Shown here: positions 14,959 to 24,315 of the stretch, piece after piece
Layout of the letters: every line of letters starts with the position of its first letter
Position numbering within the stretch: position 1 is the first letter of the stretch
DNA from: Candidatus Cloacimonadota bacterium
Lineage (GTDB): Bacteria; Cloacimonadota; Cloacimonadia; Cloacimonadales; TCS61
Direction of reading: 5' to 3'
Length of the DNA stretch: 53,784 bases
NCBI GenBank assembly: GCA_021734245.1
Contig: JAIPJH010000010.1
Coordinates: 1-53,784 of the forward strand
The notes under the pieces: generated by a model
The model's database searches: none
Seen by the model: the letters and a program-made list of their open reading frames with translations, nothing else
Told to the model about the DNA's origin: nothing
Made by a program: the position numbers and the translations under genes

Positions 14959-15917
14959 ATAGATGCTTTGGTTGCTTTAAAAAAATTCGCTCGAAACATT
15001 ACTGTAATGCATGTTCACGAAGATTGTTTGATGGCAAAATTCCCACATTAAATTTGAAGAAAACTGATTTTCAAACTGTTAGATACGAACTGATCGACCA
15101 TTTTTCCATTTCGGGAGTGCAGGATAAAATCTCATTGAAATTAGTAAGAAATGAACTGCAACCCACATCCGAAAATGGCGAATATATTTTAAAACCGGTA
15201 CCTGAACTAAATGTTCCAAAATTGCAAAATGATATTCCTGCCAACGAACATCTGACGATGCAGATTGCCAGACAAATCTTCAAGATCAAAACGGCAGAAA
15301 ATGCCTTGATTACTTTCCAAGATGAAGAATTCGCTTATATAACCAAGCGTTTCGATAGAAACAACAAAGAAAAATTACGACAGGAAGATTTTTGTCAGTT
15401 AACCGAAAAATCACCTGAATCACATGGCAAAAATTTCAAATACGACGGAAGTTATGAAAAGCTCGGTAATGTGATAAAAAGATTTTGTGCTGCCAGTAAA
15501 ATTGAAATTGAAAAACTATTCAAACTAATTCTATTCAATTATGTTTTTGGTAATGGTGATTCTCATCTCAAAAACTTTTCATTAATTGAAACTCAAAACG
15601 AAGACTTTATTCTTTCCCCAGCTTACGATCTGACCAACACAAATATTCATTTCCCAAATGAAAGCAGAATGGCTTTGGAAATGTTTGACGATTTTGAATC
15701 GAAATTTTATAGAAATAATGGATTTTCTGGAAAAGAAGATTTTTTAAAATTAGCTGAGTTTTATGAAATAAAAGAAAAACGTGCAATCAAAATGATAAGA
15801 GAATTCCCTGAAAAGAAAGAAAGTGTTAATAAATTGATCGAAGCTTCTTTTTTAAGCGAAAAGGCTAAAGAAAAATATATGATTGTTTTTCATGATAGAT
15901 TGAAAGCGATTAGTTAA
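14955..15917 (+). CDS. hipT: HipT-like serine/threonine kinase toxin
   Basis: 320 residues. The N-terminus has four cysteines in two CxxC pairs (residues 4, 7, 17, 20), a likely zinc ribbon often seen in short HipA kinases. Then comes the SISGVQDK loop (from residue 51), whose two serines match the SIS autophosphorylation motif of E. coli HipT. The catalytic loop is GNGDSHLKN (Asp202) and the metal-binding motif AYDLTN (Asp225). HipT of E. coli phosphorylates tryptophanyl-tRNA synthetase; whether this one does is unknown. The kinase residues are complete, so it is probably active. The start overlaps the hipS stop. Confidence 0.9.
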   Translation: MNRCFGCFKKIRSKHYCNACSRRLFDGKIPTLNLKKTDFQTVRYELIDHFSISGVQDKISLKLVRNELQPTSENGEYILKPVPELNVPKLQNDIPANEHLTMQIARQIFKIKTAENALITFQDEEFAYITKRFDRNNKEKLRQEDFCQLTEKSPESHGKNFKYDGSYEKLGNVIKRFCAASKIEIEKLFKLILFNYVFGNGDSHLKNFSLIETQNEDFILSPAYDLTNTNIHFPNESRMALEMFDDFESKFYRNNGFSGKEDFLKLAEFYEIKEKRAIKMIREFPEKKESVNKLIEASFLSEKAKEKYMIVFHDRLKAIS

Positions 15918-15934
15918 ATTAATTGGAGAAAGTT

Positions 15935-16966
15935 ATGCAAACCGAAACCAAAATAATCTGTACGATCGGGCCGGCAAGTTCCAGTGAATTGACACTATTG
16001 GGATTAGCCGGAGCCGGCATGAATGTGGCAAGACTTAACATGAGTCATGGTGATTATAAAACTCATCAGCAAGTTATCGATAACATAAACAAATTGAATA
16101 CAGAACATGATCTGCAGATAAAGATTTTGATGGATCTGGAAGGTTACCGTATTCGTATTGCTAAGTTAGAACATCCTGTAAAAGTGGAAAAAGATGAAGA
16201 ATTATTGCTTTCTTCAATTAGATGTGAAACAGACAAAAAATGCATAGCTTTTGATTACGATGGAGATTTGAATCTGGTTCCCCAAAATTCTGATCTTTTT
16301 ATCGATGATGGACATCTGCGTTTCAAGATTTTGGAAATTAAAGAAAATTCTCTGCTATTGAAAACGATTTTCGGTGGAACTATTAAATCCCGCAAAGGAA
16401 TCAACATTCCAGATCTTACACTACCCAACGCATTTTTGAATGAGCAGGATAAAGCAGATATAAAATTCGGGGTGGAAAATAATGTCGATCTCATTGCCCA
16501 ATCTTTTGTCTGCAATGCGCAAAACATCGAACTGGTGAGAAGCGAAATTGAAAAACTCGCTGGAAAATGCGGCGTTTTCGCCAAGATCGAAAATGCAGCT
16601 GGCGTTAAAAATATCGATTCGATTATTGACGTTTGCGATGGCATCATGGTGGCTCGCGGAGATTTGGGAATCAGCCTGCCGGTTTACAAAGTTCCGGCTA
16701 TTCAAAAATATATCATCAGCCGCTGCAGTAGAAAAAAGAAGCACGTGATCATCGCTACCCAAATGCTGGAAAGTATGCTGGATTCACTCTATCCCACTCG
16801 CGCTGAAGTTTCCGATATTGCCAACGCTATTTACGACAAAGCCGATTACCTGATGCTCTCTGCCGAAACTGCGGTTGGTAAATATCCAGTGCAAACCGTG
16901 GAGATGATGCGAAAAATCATTGAATATACAGAAGATAGTATTTATATTCAGCCGGAGCTGAAATGA
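15935..16966 (+). CDS. Pyruvate kinase, short form without C-terminal domain
   Basis: 343 residues from the ATG at 15935, which has GGAG 6 nt upstream. The barrel motifs are recognisable: IICTIGPAS, VARLNMSHG, the altered DLEGYRIRI (normally DxKGPEIR), GGTIKSRKGINIPD, the catalytic AKIENAAGV, MVARGDLGI, ATQMLESML, PTRAEVSDIANA and MLSAETAVGKYP. The protein stops right after the barrel and lacks the usual ~120-residue C-terminal allosteric domain. It would convert phosphoenolpyruvate and ADP to pyruvate and ATP. A second PK-like protein at 48700 also lacks that domain. The stop overlaps the next gene by 4 nt (ATGA). Confidence 0.9.
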   Translation: MQTETKIICTIGPASSSELTLLGLAGAGMNVARLNMSHGDYKTHQQVIDNINKLNTEHDLQIKILMDLEGYRIRIAKLEHPVKVEKDEELLLSSIRCETDKKCIAFDYDGDLNLVPQNSDLFIDDGHLRFKILEIKENSLLLKTIFGGTIKSRKGINIPDLTLPNAFLNEQDKADIKFGVENNVDLIAQSFVCNAQNIELVRSEIEKLAGKCGVFAKIENAAGVKNIDSIIDVCDGIMVARGDLGISLPVYKVPAIQKYIISRCSRKKKHVIIATQMLESMLDSLYPTRAEVSDIANAIYDKADYLMLSAETAVGKYPVQTVEMMRKIIEYTEDSIYIQPELK

Positions 16967-17544
16967 AAAAAACATTTATATTTATCTCTGGATCAATTCT
17001 CTTAATTCTCACATCCTGCTCTTCCATGAACAGCTTTCAATCTCCCAATGTAACACCAGAAGGTAAGTATGAAGTTGGAGCTGGTAGTTCATTTATTTTA
17101 AACAATGATCATTCCACATTGATCAATATTGAATGCTTTGGAAGAATTGGCTTGAATATGAGAAGTGATGTTGGAATAAAAGTGTTTGGATTACCGGGAC
17201 TCAGTGGTGGTTTGATGGCAGATTACAAATATCAGATTATTGAAAACCCCGTTTACGTTTCTGTCGAACTGGGAGCATCATACTGCTATACAAAAGACCT
17301 GAATTATTATGATATCTATCCGATGTTGATTGCGGGAAGTGAAAGATTTTACGGAGGTTATCGGGGCATTTACCGCAATGGCGTAGACGATGATGCCAAA
17401 GTTGAATTTAACAATTATATGAATAGCTTTTTTCTTGGATGTAAAACTGGACCAGGACCATACCTTCGACCGGAAATTGCCTTCTTCACACACGATTTCA
17501 AACACGGCTTTTTCATTTTTGGATTGGCTCTACAATTCAAGTAA
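16963..17544 (+). CDS. Lipoprotein with predicted beta-barrel-like body
   Basis: 193 residues. The signal peptide ends in the lipobox LTSC (Cys at about residue 19). The rest alternates short beta strands rich in Gly and aromatic residues (GLPGLSGGLMADYKYQI, PVYVSVELGASY) and ends GLALQFK, a pattern seen in small outer-membrane barrels. No family is recognised. It overlaps the pyruvate kinase gene by 4 nt and is therefore probably cotranslated with it, though no functional link is evident. Confidence 0.75.
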   Translation: MKKTFIFISGSILLILTSCSSMNSFQSPNVTPEGKYEVGAGSSFILNNDHSTLINIECFGRIGLNMRSDVGIKVFGLPGLSGGLMADYKYQIIENPVYVSVELGASYCYTKDLNYYDIYPMLIAGSERFYGGYRGIYRNGVDDDAKVEFNNYMNSFFLGCKTGPGPYLRPEIAFFTHDFKHGFFIFGLALQFK

Positions 17545-17607
17545 TTATTATTTTCAATTTGACACAATAAAACCAGATCATCTTATTCACAACAAGTGAG
17601 GTGATCT

Positions 17608-18708
17608 ATGAAAAAAATTGTTGTATTTTTTGTTTTAGTTGTAATTATTTTTGGATGTTCAAACTCCCGCAAATCACTACTAAAACTTTCCGATCTGAAA
17701 ACTGAACAGGAAGATTGGGAGTTGGTCTATGCCGATTCTCCTACAGATTCCGGTTATCAGAAATTTAACCATGATAAGTGGCTGATGTACTATCTGCACT
17801 GGCGTCCTTTAACCGAAGAACGCAAAAATATTTCCACCGAATATGTACGTGAATTGATGCTTTCTTTCTGGGGACCAAATATGCCTTTCACTATAACGAG
17901 CGATGGCGGTGAAACAGAAATTGGCGGACATCAGGCTTTTTACATCGACGGCACACTTTTCAATGAAATGGTAAGAACTCGTTTTATCGTGTGGAACTGC
18001 CTCGAAACCAATCGACAATTCATTTCCGATTGCAACATAAATCAAACCATGAACACTTCTCCTGACCTTTTTGACCTGGAACTGGAAATCACCAAAACTG
18101 TTTCCAGTCACGGTCAGGAAGTTTCCCAAAATCCGAATTTACCAAAGCTCTTCAAATCAGAAGAATTTAATATTTCCTTTTATATTCCCGAACATTGGAA
18201 TACAGCTATTTTTCCTCATGCCGGCTGGTATCCTGATGGCGTAACCAAAGATAGCGGCAGTTTCTGGACTTTGATAACTGATCCGGAAAAAAGTATTGAA
18301 GTTCTTTGGCAACCTCAAACAGAATTAACCGAAGAGAATCTTCAAAAATTCATTTCTAAAACAGAAGAAACCGAATTCCAACAGGGAGAATTATTTTCCA
18401 GCTGCGATAGTGTGAAGATTTCCAACCTAAATATCGAATCCGATCTGATCATCGCGGATTGCACCCAATATTATACTCACAAACAAACTGTTCAGGAACA
18501 GGAATATGTTTGGAACGATCATTACATAGGCAAAGTTTTTATGTTCAATCGGCATAAAGAAACTTATCTCATCGCAGCAACCATTCTGGTTAATACAGAA
18601 GTGATGGGAGTGCAAGTGAATTTGAAGCCATCCCAGAAAACAATAGATGAGTTTATCCAGGAAAAACTGTATGGAAATATTGAATTTCTGCAAGATACAG
18701 CGAGTTAA
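17608..18708 (+). CDS. Lipoprotein of unknown function
   Basis: 366 residues. It has a short signal peptide with lipobox IFGC (Cys17), then a polar body rich in Trp, Thr and Glu. Two parts can be seen: residues 30-170, with PFTITSDGGETEIGGHQAFY, and residues 185-360, with FYIPEHWNTAIFPHAGWYPD and KIEVLWQPQT-like strands. No known domain is recognised. The start is well supported by GTGAGGTGATC. A TTGACA lies at 17559-17564 upstream, a possible -35 element. Confidence 0.75.
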   Translation: MKKIVVFFVLVVIIFGCSNSRKSLLKLSDLKTEQEDWELVYADSPTDSGYQKFNHDKWLMYYLHWRPLTEERKNISTEYVRELMLSFWGPNMPFTITSDGGETEIGGHQAFYIDGTLFNEMVRTRFIVWNCLETNRQFISDCNINQTMNTSPDLFDLELEITKTVSSHGQEVSQNPNLPKLFKSEEFNISFYIPEHWNTAIFPHAGWYPDGVTKDSGSFWTLITDPEKSIEVLWQPQTELTEENLQKFISKTEETEFQQGELFSSCDSVKISNLNIESDLIIADCTQYYTHKQTVQEQEYVWNDHYIGKVFMFNRHKETYLIAATILVNTEVMGVQVNLKPSQKTIDEFIQEKLYGNIEFLQDTAS

Positions 18709-18789
18709 TCATACTACCTTGAATTAATCTTTTGACAGAGTACTGATCTTCCAAATTAATTGAATCGAAAAGTAAATTAAGGAAAAATT

Positions 18790-20052
18790 ATGGAACGCAA
18801 AATTTCGGTAGATCTGGGAAATCTCATCCTGTCATTTTCCGATTCGATGGACTTGGCAAGTCCAGAGCTTACACAACATCAGCAGAGAACAGCTCTGATT
18901 GTGTGGGAAATTTGCAAACTTGCAAATCTTTCAACTGAACGTCTTGAAAACATTTTTACCGCTGCTCTTATTCATGATATTGGAGCCTTTTCACTGGAAG
19001 AAAAAGCTTCTCTGATGCAGGCAGAGAACATCAATACGGAAGAACATTGCATTCGTGGCCAGAAACTGCTGAGAAAAACACCCTGGCTGAGAGATTCTGC
19101 TAGAATTATACGCTATCACCACACTCCCATCAGAGAGTGGAATCAAGCAATTTATGTAGCTCATGTTTTCGATTCGCAAATTTTATATTTATCAGATTAT
19201 GTGGAACGTCAGATCGATCGAAATCAATTCATTCTTTACCAACATTATAATATCATAGAAAAAGTAAAAAAACTGAGTGGAGTAGAATTTCATCCTCAGA
19301 TAGTAGAACTTTTTCTGGAAACTAGTGATCGGGAGGAATTCTGGCTGGATCTGATTTCTCCGAGGCTTTATTCAATCTTGCAAGCTGGACCATTTAGAGA
19401 AATCAAAGTAAATATGCAGGAGCTTATGAATATCTCAGAGCTTTTCCGTAATATCATCGATCTCCGATCACGGTTTACTTCTACTCATTCCAGTGGAGTT
19501 GCTGCAGCTTCATCCAAACTGGCAGAAAAATTTGGCTTTACTCAAATGGAAATCGATATGATGCAGATTGCCGGAAATCTGCACGATATAGGAAAGCTGG
19601 CTATTCCCAACGAGATCTTGAACAAACGTTCCAGCCTGACCAGACCAGAAATTGAGATCATGAAATCGCATACTTACTACACTTATACCATCATCAATAA
19701 AATTTCCGGTTTGGAACAAATTGCCCGTTGGGCTGCTTATCATCACGAAAAACTGGATGGCAGCGGCTATCCGTTCCGATGTAGAGCAAAAGAACTTTCT
19801 TCCGGTGCGCGCATCATGGCAGTTGCCGATATTTTTACGGCTTTAGCGGAAAATCGTCCTTATCGAAAAGGAATGGATCAAAAGGAAATTGTGCGAATCA
19901 TGCGTCAGTTTGCTGATAGAAGTCTTATCGATAGTAAATTGGTAAGATTGTTGTTATTCAACTATGATGAAGTTCTGGATCATGTAAAAACTCAACAGAG
20001 AATTGCCAGAAATTTTTACGAAAATCAGTTTGAAATTAAAGATGTTCAATAA
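18790..20052 (+). CDS. HD / HD-GYP tandem phosphohydrolase (probable c-di-GMP phosphodiesterase)
   Basis: 420 residues. The N-terminal HD domain (about 25-170) has LIHDIGAFS and RYHHTPI. The C-terminal HD-GYP domain (about 220-400) has GNLHDIGKLAIP, the LTRPEIEIMKSH segment and HHEKLDGSGYP, with ARIMAVADIFTALAENRPYR. The intact HD and GYP motifs predict hydrolysis of cyclic di-GMP or a related dinucleotide. There is no receiver or membrane domain, so the N-terminal HD unit may be the sensory part. The start has AAGGAAA. A TTGACA at 18732-18737 may be its -35 element. Confidence 0.92.
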   Translation: MERKISVDLGNLILSFSDSMDLASPELTQHQQRTALIVWEICKLANLSTERLENIFTAALIHDIGAFSLEEKASLMQAENINTEEHCIRGQKLLRKTPWLRDSARIIRYHHTPIREWNQAIYVAHVFDSQILYLSDYVERQIDRNQFILYQHYNIIEKVKKLSGVEFHPQIVELFLETSDREEFWLDLISPRLYSILQAGPFREIKVNMQELMNISELFRNIIDLRSRFTSTHSSGVAAASSKLAEKFGFTQMEIDMMQIAGNLHDIGKLAIPNEILNKRSSLTRPEIEIMKSHTYYTYTIINKISGLEQIARWAAYHHEKLDGSGYPFRCRAKELSSGARIMAVADIFTALAENRPYRKGMDQKEIVRIMRQFADRSLIDSKLVRLLLFNYDEVLDHVKTQQRIARNFYENQFEIKDVQ

Positions 20053-20080
20053 GCTGTAATCTGTAAAAACAGGAGGAAGA

Positions 20081-20878
20081 ATGGAAGTTTTCTGGCTAAA
20101 ATCTGCATCGTTTTTTTTGATATTTATCACTGGTTTAACTGGTGGTTTCTTTGCGCATTGGCTTTCCAAAAGATCAAATAGTAAAATTATCTTTTCGTTG
20201 GGAAATGCTTTTGCCGGTGGAGTTTTTCTGGGTGCCGGCCTTATTCACATGCTCCCCGATGCTCAATCGGGATTTGCAGCTATTTCTTCTAATTCCGATT
20301 ATCCCTGGTTTGCGGTAATCTGTATCGCAGGTTTTTTAACTATTTTCTTTCTGGAAAGAGTACTGCTGCATCATTCTCATGACTCTGTTCCTGAAACTGA
20401 TAACATTGCTGTAAACAATAATCCTTCCAGAATTTTATATCCATACGTTCTCATGTTTATTCTTTCTATTCATTCCATCATTGCCGGAATTGCTTTGGGA
20501 ATTGAAGAAAAGGCAATCCAGGCAATTGTTATTTTGCTGGCAGTTTTGGCACACAAAGGAACTGCAGCTTTTGCTTTGGGAGTGAGTATGCTGCGAAATA
20601 ATACAGATAAAAAGAAATACAGATCTATGATAACTTTCTTTTCGTTTATGACTCCGCTGGGAATAATGCTGGGATATCTTTTTTCTGTTTTACTTTCAGG
20701 AAGTTCAGAGCAGATTTTTGAAGCAATCTTTGACGCTTTAGCAGCTGGAACTTTTATCTATGTTGCTGTCATGGATATTCTGGATGAAGAGTTTACGATC
20801 AGGGAAAAACTGATCACTAAATTCAGTTTCGTTTTAGTGGGATTGGCCATTATGGCTGTGGTTGCTATTTGGACATAA
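20081..20878 (+). CDS. ZIP-family divalent metal transporter
   Basis: 265 residues with about eight transmembrane segments. The ZIP signature is clear: HMLPDA in TM2, HSIIAGIALGIEE in TM4 and AHKGTAAFALG in TM5, which supply the histidines of the binuclear metal site. A short His-containing loop (HHSHDS) lies between TM3 and TM4, as in zinc and iron importers. It should take up Zn(II), Fe(II) or Mn(II) across the inner membrane. The start has AGGAGGAAGA, and the gap to the HD-GYP gene is only 28 nt, so the two are probably cotranscribed. Confidence 0.9.
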   Translation: MEVFWLKSASFFLIFITGLTGGFFAHWLSKRSNSKIIFSLGNAFAGGVFLGAGLIHMLPDAQSGFAAISSNSDYPWFAVICIAGFLTIFFLERVLLHHSHDSVPETDNIAVNNNPSRILYPYVLMFILSIHSIIAGIALGIEEKAIQAIVILLAVLAHKGTAAFALGVSMLRNNTDKKKYRSMITFFSFMTPLGIMLGYLFSVLLSGSSEQIFEAIFDALAAGTFIYVAVMDILDEEFTIREKLITKFSFVLVGLAIMAVVAIWT

Positions 20879-21041
20879 ATTTGTTAATTTTTTTATAGAT
20901 TATCTAATCGATTATTTCATAAATCCTATAGATATAAATATTTTTGTTGCCAAAATATATTGTTTAAGTTTTTTTTCGTTGTTAGATGAAAAATGTTTTG
21001 TAAGCTGAAAAAAGAAATGTATTTAAAAAGCGGGAAGTGAT

Positions 21042-22508
21042 ATGAGAAGCGTTCCAGCCTTAATTATAGTTATTATCGGTGTTGTTGCCATTATCGGTGT
21101 TGTTGCTTTCGTAATAGCCAGTATAGCACACAATTATTCTGAAGTCGAAATGCAGGCAGGACAGCAAATGCAGGAAACATCCAATTTACCGGAATTGAAC
21201 CAGAACATGTTTATTCTACAATTGTTCTCCAGCAAAAATTATTCACGCATCGAACATCAGAAACAGAAATTGGAAAAAGCCGGTTATAACATGATCGTGA
21301 CCAAAACAATGAAAGAAAATGAAATTTTGTATCGTTTGCGTTTGGAAGGTCTTTACGGCAAGAATGAAGCTTTGGCGATAGGAGAAGAGATAAAGCAGAA
21401 GTTTCCGTCCATCCAGAATTACTGGCTCGATCAGATCGGAACTGAAGAATCTGTATCCGAACATATTGCCGAACAAAACCTGGTGGAAGAAGTTGATGAC
21501 AGCGAAGTTGCCCAAGATCAGCAAACAGAGCAGCCATCAGAAACAAATCAGCAGACAGAGCAGAAGCAAACCACATATCAACCCATAACTCAAACTTCCG
21601 GTAAACAGTATGAAGTGCAATTAATGGCCAGCAGCAATTATGCCAAGATCGAAGAAGCAAAAGCCGCTTTATCACGCTTGGGATATAACACAAAAATCTT
21701 AAATCTGCGAGAAGGAAAAAAGATCGTTTATCGCCTGCGATTAAGTGATATGTATTCGGAATCTCAGGGAAAAGCTCTTGGCGATAAGATCATCAAAGAA
21801 TCACCACTAATTTCTGGATATTGGCTGGACGAAATGGAAAATGGAAAATCCGTTCAAAACCAGAATCAGATTTCCAAAACAACGGAACCAGTAAAACAGC
21901 AACAGACAAAAACTTATACAGGAGCCAAGAACTACGAAGTTCAATTCCTGGCAAACACCAAACTGGATTTTGTGCAAAACCGTAAGCAAGAACTGGAAAA
22001 TAAAGGTTACCGAGCTAAGATATTGACTGTGGTTATCAATGGAACAACTTATTATCGTTTGCGATTGGCTGATGCTTATTCCAAAGCTCAAGCTGAAGAT
22101 ATCGGTAAGCAGGTGAAACGTGATATTGGTTTCGTAAAAGATTACTGGGTTGTAAAGAAAACAGCAAATGATCGGGTTTATACTCAAACTACCAACACAC
22201 AGCAAAATACAAGAAAAGAAGAACCGAAGGTACCCAAAACCGAACCACCTGTAGTGGAAGAAACTGTTGTATCCGATGGAGATGCAGAATCTAAAATTGT
22301 TGATTACTCCGCTTCCTGTAATGCCAATGACGTGAATATTCGAACAGGTCCGGGAATGCAGCATGAAGTCGATCCGATCGGAAAACTGATGCAGGGAATC
22401 ACTGTTTTCGTGGTAGAAGAAAAAGGCGATTGGGCTCGTTTTACAATAACTCCAAACGACGAATCATGGTCGGGTTGGGTTCGTTTACGCTACCTGGATA
22501 AGAATTAA
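21042..22508 (+). CDS. Membrane-anchored protein with three SPOR domains and a C-terminal SH3 domain
   Basis: 488 residues. One transmembrane segment lies at residues 4-28. Three SPOR repeats begin near residues 54, 188 and 296, each with the pattern Y/F-x-x-Q-L/F, then a helix, GY, a strand, YRLRL and YWL. Gln/Thr-rich linkers separate them. Residues 425-488 are a bacterial SH3 domain (NVNIRTGPG-type motif, ending SGWVRLRYLDKN). SPOR domains bind denuded septal peptidoglycan, so a role in division or cell-wall remodelling is likely. Three copies in one chain is unusual. Start RBS is weak (GGGAAGTG). Confidence 0.88.
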   Translation: MRSVPALIIVIIGVVAIIGVVAFVIASIAHNYSEVEMQAGQQMQETSNLPELNQNMFILQLFSSKNYSRIEHQKQKLEKAGYNMIVTKTMKENEILYRLRLEGLYGKNEALAIGEEIKQKFPSIQNYWLDQIGTEESVSEHIAEQNLVEEVDDSEVAQDQQTEQPSETNQQTEQKQTTYQPITQTSGKQYEVQLMASSNYAKIEEAKAALSRLGYNTKILNLREGKKIVYRLRLSDMYSESQGKALGDKIIKESPLISGYWLDEMENGKSVQNQNQISKTTEPVKQQQTKTYTGAKNYEVQFLANTKLDFVQNRKQELENKGYRAKILTVVINGTTYYRLRLADAYSKAQAEDIGKQVKRDIGFVKDYWVVKKTANDRVYTQTTNTQQNTRKEEPKVPKTEPPVVEETVVSDGDAESKIVDYSASCNANDVNIRTGPGMQHEVDPIGKLMQGITVFVVEEKGDWARFTITPNDESWSGWVRLRYLDKN

Positions 22509-22528
22509 TCGAATTTTAGAGTAATAAA

Positions 22529-22759
22529 TTGAACTGGATCAGATTTTGGCCAATTCTACTAACTGTAGCATTAGCTATTTTCGTTTTTATAACAAAAGAA
22601 CATATTTGGAAGAAGATTATCGCTATTCTAATTCCTGTTGTCATTTTACTGATAAAGTATTTATCATCAAATATCACTATAGAAATTTTATGTACTTATG
22701 GATTGATTATCTATTTCATTTTATTGCTGATATATTATCGAAATAAAGGTGTAGTTTAA
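22529..22759 (+). CDS. Small hydrophobic membrane protein
   Basis: 76 residues with three hydrophobic segments (WPILLTVALAIFVFI, IIAILIPVVILLI, YGLIIYFILLLIYY) and a basic end. The only reasonable start is TTG at 22529 with no clear ribosome binding site. Confidence comes from its membrane pattern and from its stop being directly followed by the ATG of the next gene, consistent with coupled translation. Function unknown. Confidence 0.5.
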   Translation: MNWIRFWPILLTVALAIFVFITKEHIWKKIIAILIPVVILLIKYLSSNITIEILCTYGLIIYFILLLIYYRNKGVV

Positions 22760-23356
22760 ATGAATAAAATATTAATATTTTCAATTATTTTAGCAACTCT
22801 GCTTATTTGCAGTTGCACAGGAAAAGCCATGTTCAAAGAAATTAAAACCAATACAGATCAATTGCAGAATTTAACTATAATGGGATACGGCACAGGAAGT
22901 TCTAAAAGCCCCAATCTGGCAAAAGCAAAAGCCAAAACCTACGCCTTTGCCAACCTCGCAGAACAAATTTCCGGCAAAAATTTCAGTTATCAGAAAAACA
23001 ATGGTTCAATTACATTCAAAACTAACACTCAGGCAACCATCAGCGGTTCCGAAGAAGTAGCATCGGTCTACATCGGAGATCACACTTACTTCACGATCCT
23101 ATCCACAAAATTTTCCCGAGAAAATAGTTCAACAAACGATTCCTGGCTGCTGGATACTGAATATAAAACCCAAGATCTGGAAAAAAGTTTTATCGAAAAA
23201 TATCAGCAGGCTGTTCAACAGGTTATTGATAAACGATTTTCAAACATAAATCGTTTGGAAGGCAGATTATTCCTCACAAATATCGATGTGCAATATGATG
23301 AATCTTCAAAGCAGTTTTCAGTAAAAATGCAGGTTCTGATAGTGGTTGAAGGTTAG
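22760..23356 (+). CDS. LPP20-like lipoprotein
   Basis: 198 residues. The signal peptide ends in a lipobox at CSC (LLICSC, Cys19). The mature part starts a YGTGSSKSPNLAKAKAKTYAFANLAEQISG segment, which is the conserved start of LPP20-family envelope lipoproteins (G-x-G, then a helix of alternating Ala/Lys), followed by a set of beta strands and a C-terminal helix QQAVQQVIDKRF. The family was first seen as a Helicobacter lipoprotein; its role is unclear. The upstream membrane-protein gene abuts it, and a convergent TPR gene ends 7 bp away. Confidence 0.8.
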   Translation: MNKILIFSIILATLLICSCTGKAMFKEIKTNTDQLQNLTIMGYGTGSSKSPNLAKAKAKTYAFANLAEQISGKNFSYQKNNGSITFKTNTQATISGSEEVASVYIGDHTYFTILSTKFSRENSSTNDSWLLDTEYKTQDLEKSFIEKYQQAVQQVIDKRFSNINRLEGRLFLTNIDVQYDESSKQFSVKMQVLIVVEG

Positions 23357-23363
23357 ATATTAC

Positions 23364-24182
23364 CTACTCTTTCTTCTCAGTTTTTTTCCTGAAATATTTC
23401 ATGGCATCTTCTATCATAGCCATGCCGCGATAGGTTTGCCCCACATGAAAATTAGAAGTGAGTTCATCCAGACTGGCTTCCTTTTTGTGTGAACTCACAC
23501 CGTAAGAATAAAGCATTTCCTGATCTGTAACCAGCAGATCAACTTCAGCCTGAGCTCCTTTGTGTTCAGGATTCAATACCAAAACTCGTTCAAAGCATTC
23601 CAAAGCTTTTTCGATCTGTTTCAAGCCAAGATATGCCAGCCCCAGATGATACTGAACAGCCACAGCTTTGTCATCTTGCTTCACTATTTCTTCGAGCAGT
23701 TTCACCGCTTCTTTAAAACGTCCTGCCGCTTTCAATGAAATCGACATTTGATAATAACCCAGAGTTGAGTTCCTACTATGCTTGTGCAGTTCTTTGAAGG
23801 AATTGATGGCAGCATCGATATTGCCGCGATGATAGTAACTGAGACCTTTCCAGTAGTGCGCCATATATAAATCCGGTTCATTGGTACTGATCTCGTTGAA
23901 GCACTCAATTGCTTTCTGGAAATCTGTGTAACGAAAATAACAAATTCCCAACTTGTAAAATGCCAGACTGTATTTTGGTTCCATCTCGATAACTTGCTGA
24001 TAAAACTTGATTGAATCCTTCAAATCACCCAGCAGATAATGCAGTTCGGCAAGGTTATAGATCACATCGATCTCTGCGGGATTTTCATTTAAAATTTCCT
24101 GATATATTGATATCGCTTTTTTCAGCTGTCCATGCATTTTATATTTTTCTGCCTGTTTCAGTTTTGTTTGAAAATCTGCCAT
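23364..24182 (-). CDS. Tetratricopeptide-repeat protein
   Basis: 272 residues built mainly of TPR units of 34 residues from about residue 6 to 220: IDVIYNLAELHYLLGDLKDS, ALAFYKLG-type, MAHYWKGLSYYHRGNIDAAI and AVQYHLGLAYLGLKQIEKAL. No signal peptide is present, so it is cytoplasmic and probably a protein-interaction scaffold. The last 50 residues (SHKKEASLDELTSNFHVGQT) are non-TPR. The start has AAGGAG 6 nt upstream. It is monocistronic, with a terminator for the next gene just upstream. Confidence 0.88.
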   Translation of the reverse strand: MADFQTKLKQAEKYKMHGQLKKAISIYQEILNENPAEIDVIYNLAELHYLLGDLKDSIKFYQQVIEMEPKYSLAFYKLGICYFRYTDFQKAIECFNEISTNEPDLYMAHYWKGLSYYHRGNIDAAINSFKELHKHSRNSTLGYYQMSISLKAAGRFKEAVKLLEEIVKQDDKAVAVQYHLGLAYLGLKQIEKALECFERVLVLNPEHKGAQAEVDLLVTDQEMLYSYGVSSHKKEASLDELTSNFHVGQTYRGMAMIEDAMKYFRKKTEKKE

Positions 24183-24260
24183 TTGAACTCCTTAAAACAC
24201 AATAAATTAAACATCAAATAAACTTTTCAAAATTCATGATAAGTTTATCCAATTTTGATG

Positions 24261-24296
24261 TAAAGAAAAAAAGCGCACAAAAAATATGTGCGCTTT
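24261..24296 (-). terminator. Intrinsic terminator of the malic enzyme gene
   Basis: A 10-bp perfect stem (24270-24279 with 24287-24296) and a 7-nt loop, followed on the minus strand by a T-rich tract. It begins 20 bp after the malic enzyme stop codon. Confidence 0.92.
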
Positions 24297-24315
24297 CATA
24301 ATATCATTATTACTC

